Assembly (NCBI GenBank): GCA_964631175.1
Contig: CAZVWH010000025.1
Span: 1 to 33,297 of the forward strand
Direction of reading: 5' to 3'
DNA: 33,297 bases
Origin: CAZVWH01 sp964631175
GTDB lineage: Bacteria; Planctomycetota; Phycisphaerae; Sedimentisphaerales; Anaerobacaceae
The notes beneath the pieces were generated by a model. It did no database searches and had not been told where the DNA came from. It saw only the letters and a list, made by a program, of their open reading frames with translations. The translations under genes were made by a program, and so were the position numbers. Of this stretch, positions 31,936 to 33,297 are shown piece after piece (positions within the stretch are counted from its first letter, which is position 1; every line of letters starts with the position of its first letter).

Positions 31936-32121
31936 CTATACTCTCCTTTCATATTTTATAAAGAATTTTACTATATGATGTTGATTGAATGAGACATTTT
32001 AAGCCTTTTTTATCAAGCAAAATAAAATGAATCACACATGTTAGCATAAAACACTGCTGTTATTTAATAAAGATTATCATCAATATCACTATCATTATCG
32101 TTGAGTAATGTTTGTAATCAT

Positions 32122-32806
32122 AATACCTAAGATACTTAGGTATTCCTATTATCTTATGGCTTAATATTTAATTTTAGATACACCGTACTAAATATGGTAG
32201 TCTCAATACCTAAGATACTTAGGTATTGTGTAAACACCAATCCCAAAAAAGTCAGAAAATTTAACTTGATAACTCCCTGTGGCTTATCATGGGGTGAAGA
32301 AGAGAATGTCTCCTTATCAAATCCTTTCTGGCTACGGCATGGCCTTCGCCATGACGAGTAATATTCTGCGAATTATCGCAGACTTCCTTAATTTTTATGC
32401 TCTATATAATACCTAAGATACTTAGGTATTCTTAGCGACTAATGAATCCTTATTTAGTATAAGACTATAGATACTTGATACCAAGTGTTCGAGTCTTGAT
32501 ACCTAAGATACTTAGGTATTCCTATTATCTTATGGCTTAATATTTAATTTTAGATACACCGTACTAAATATGGTAGTCTCAATACCTAAGATACTTAGGT
32601 ATTGTGTAAACACCAATCCCAAAAAAGTCAGAAAATTTAACTTGATAACTCCCTGTGGCTTATCATGGGGTGAAGAAGAGAATGTCTCCTTATCAAATCC
32701 TTTCTGGCTACGGCATGGCCTTCGCCATGACGAGTAATATTCTGCGAATTATCGCAGACTTCCTTAATTTTTATGTTCTATATAATACCTAAGATACTTA
32801 GGTATT
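32122..32806. repeat. Array of six 23-bp palindromes
   Basis: AATACCTAAG-ata-CTTAGGTATT occurs at 32122-32144, 32205-32227, 32408-32430, 32498-32520 (outermost left base differs), 32581-32603 and 32784-32806. The spacers are 60, 180, 67, 60 and 180 bases. The conservation of the palindrome is essentially perfect, also in the copies that are not explained by the large duplication. Confidence 0.95.
32123..32433. repeat. 311-bp direct repeat, copy 1
   Basis: It is identical to 32499-32809 except for one base (C at 32400, T at 32776). It begins and ends at a 23-bp palindrome and has one in its interior. It also holds hairpins CATGGC-cttc-GCCATG (32338-32353) and TCTGCGA-atta-TCGCAGA (32365-32382). 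Confidence 0.95.
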
Positions 32807-32809
32807 CTT
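32499..32809. repeat. 311-bp direct repeat, copy 2
   Basis: This is the second copy of 32123-32433, offset by 376 bases and separated from it by 65 bases of unique sequence. Confidence 0.95.
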
Positions 32810-33071
32810 TGAAAATCAAACAGAAAATCTTAAAGGTATTCAACTGGTATTGAGAAATAATCAGGTAGCTTGGGCAAATTCTTTGGTAGAATGGTGCAGC
32901 AATGCTGCCCAGCTCGTCGTGCTGCCCGCCGTGTCTGCGACTCGTCGCGACAGGCGCTCGCCGCAGCAGGGCTGAAAAGATATTTTTAGACATGATTCAC
33001 AGGATTAAACATTATTATTGACCGCAGGGGTAAAAAAGTCCCTTGGGGACAAGTTGCTTATCCTACCAGCC

Positions 33072-33251
33072 TCAATCCAATGACTCGTCTTCCAAAATAT
33101 CAAGGCCCATAATGACATCGTGCATAAACACCCTTCTTCCGCTTGGCGTATCGTGGGCTGCATACGTTTGTCCTCGCTGCGGATCGTAGTAGGCATACCA
33201 GCTATAGCGGGACGGCTTTGTCGCAATGAAAAAAAGCTGCGTTTTTTGTAA
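33072..33251 (-). pseudogene. C-terminal-like fragment of an HNH/AP2-type protein
   Basis: One minus-strand frame reads TKPSRYSWYAYYDPQRGQTYAAHDTPSGRRVFMHDVIMGLDILEDE before a stop at 33072. The pattern W-x-A...YA...GRR-V-x-MH-x-x-IM resembles the segment before the catalytic His in AP2/HNH homing-endonuclease-like proteins, but the usual following D-H-x-N part is absent. Upstream the frame runs into a dispersed repeat, so no start is visible. It is probably a relic. Confidence 0.4.
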
Positions 33252-33297
33252 CCGTTCACGCAGAAAATAAGGCGTTTTTGTGTCATTGCGAGGCCTT
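33248..33297. mobile_element. Left end of the 139-bp inverted-repeat element
   Basis: These 50 bases are identical to 10206-10255, the left arm of the element between csgE and csgF. The window ends inside it. Confidence 0.9.

Larger units (their letters stand above)
31936..33071. other. Palindrome array and flanking non-coding DNA
   Basis: No gene is supported. AT-rich sequence from 31936 to 32121 probably holds the padR promoter. The palindrome array and 311-bp duplication follow (32122-32809). The rest, to 33071, holds a CG-rich palindromic stretch near 32905-32965 ('gcccagctcgtcgtgctgcccgcc', a 'cgactcgtcgcgac'-like inverted unit) without coding content. Confidence 0.65.

Noticed and set aside
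32122..32806. CRISPR array
   Set aside because: The repeats are perfect palindromes of 23 bp with spacers of 60, 67 and 180 bases, two of which are duplicated as part of a larger block. No cas gene is near.

Overview
The window looks like chromosomal DNA of a planctomycete, most likely a Phycisphaerae/Sedimentisphaerales-type lineage. This is inferred from gene content and was not checked by any search. The main pointers are large secreted proteins of the lamin-tail/CotH and CBM/Fn3-like kinds typical of that group, a DUF4056 protein, a prepilin-like 'FTLIELLVVIAIIAIL' protein, and very many short palindromic dispersed repeats, some lying in frame inside genes.

Layout: (i) 1-6380, minus strand: a trpC - half-size TauE/SafE - C45-type amide hydrolase run, then a DUF1844 protein, smpB, a DUF4056 putative lipoprotein and a class I methyltransferase. 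(ii) 6381-7836: gene-free, repeat-rich DNA with two 133-bp inverted-terminal-repeat elements. (iii) 7837-9043, minus strand: a macrodomain protein, a small membrane protein and an excisionase-like HTH protein. (iv) 9520-14883, plus strand: a curli (functional amyloid) locus with csgE, csgF, csgG, a small DUF2292-like gene with a strong terminator, then two curlin-repeat proteins each followed by the same hairpin. (v) 15108-18525: a lamin-tail/CotH-like secreted protein convergent with an adenine phosphoribosyltransferase gene that carries repeat-derived in-frame insertions. (vi) 19007-20576: an overlapping DUF5131 ('three-Cys', Gp37/Gp68-like) and TcmP pair. (vii) 20577-22702: two perfect parS sites and an orphan parB. 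(viii) 22876-30478: an ankyrin/RG-rich secreted protein, a prepilin-like protein that may use an AUA start, and two related secreted proteins, one of which stops next to an IS3 remnant. (ix) 31595-32809: a PadR-type regulator flanked by seven copies of a 23-bp perfect or near-perfect palindrome, within which a 311-bp block is duplicated. (x) The window ends in an HNH-like gene fragment beside a copy of a dispersed inverted-repeat element.

How the genes fit together: csgG would form the outer-membrane pore, csgE would gate it, csgF would couple secretion to surface nucleation, and the two curlin-repeat proteins would be the fibre subunits. No csgD or csgC is visible. The curli locus and the palindrome array beside padR are the most notable parts. 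The in-frame colonisation of apt and the CotH gene by dispersed repeats and the DUF5131-TcmP pair are the next most interesting. No tRNA, rRNA or CRISPR array was seen.
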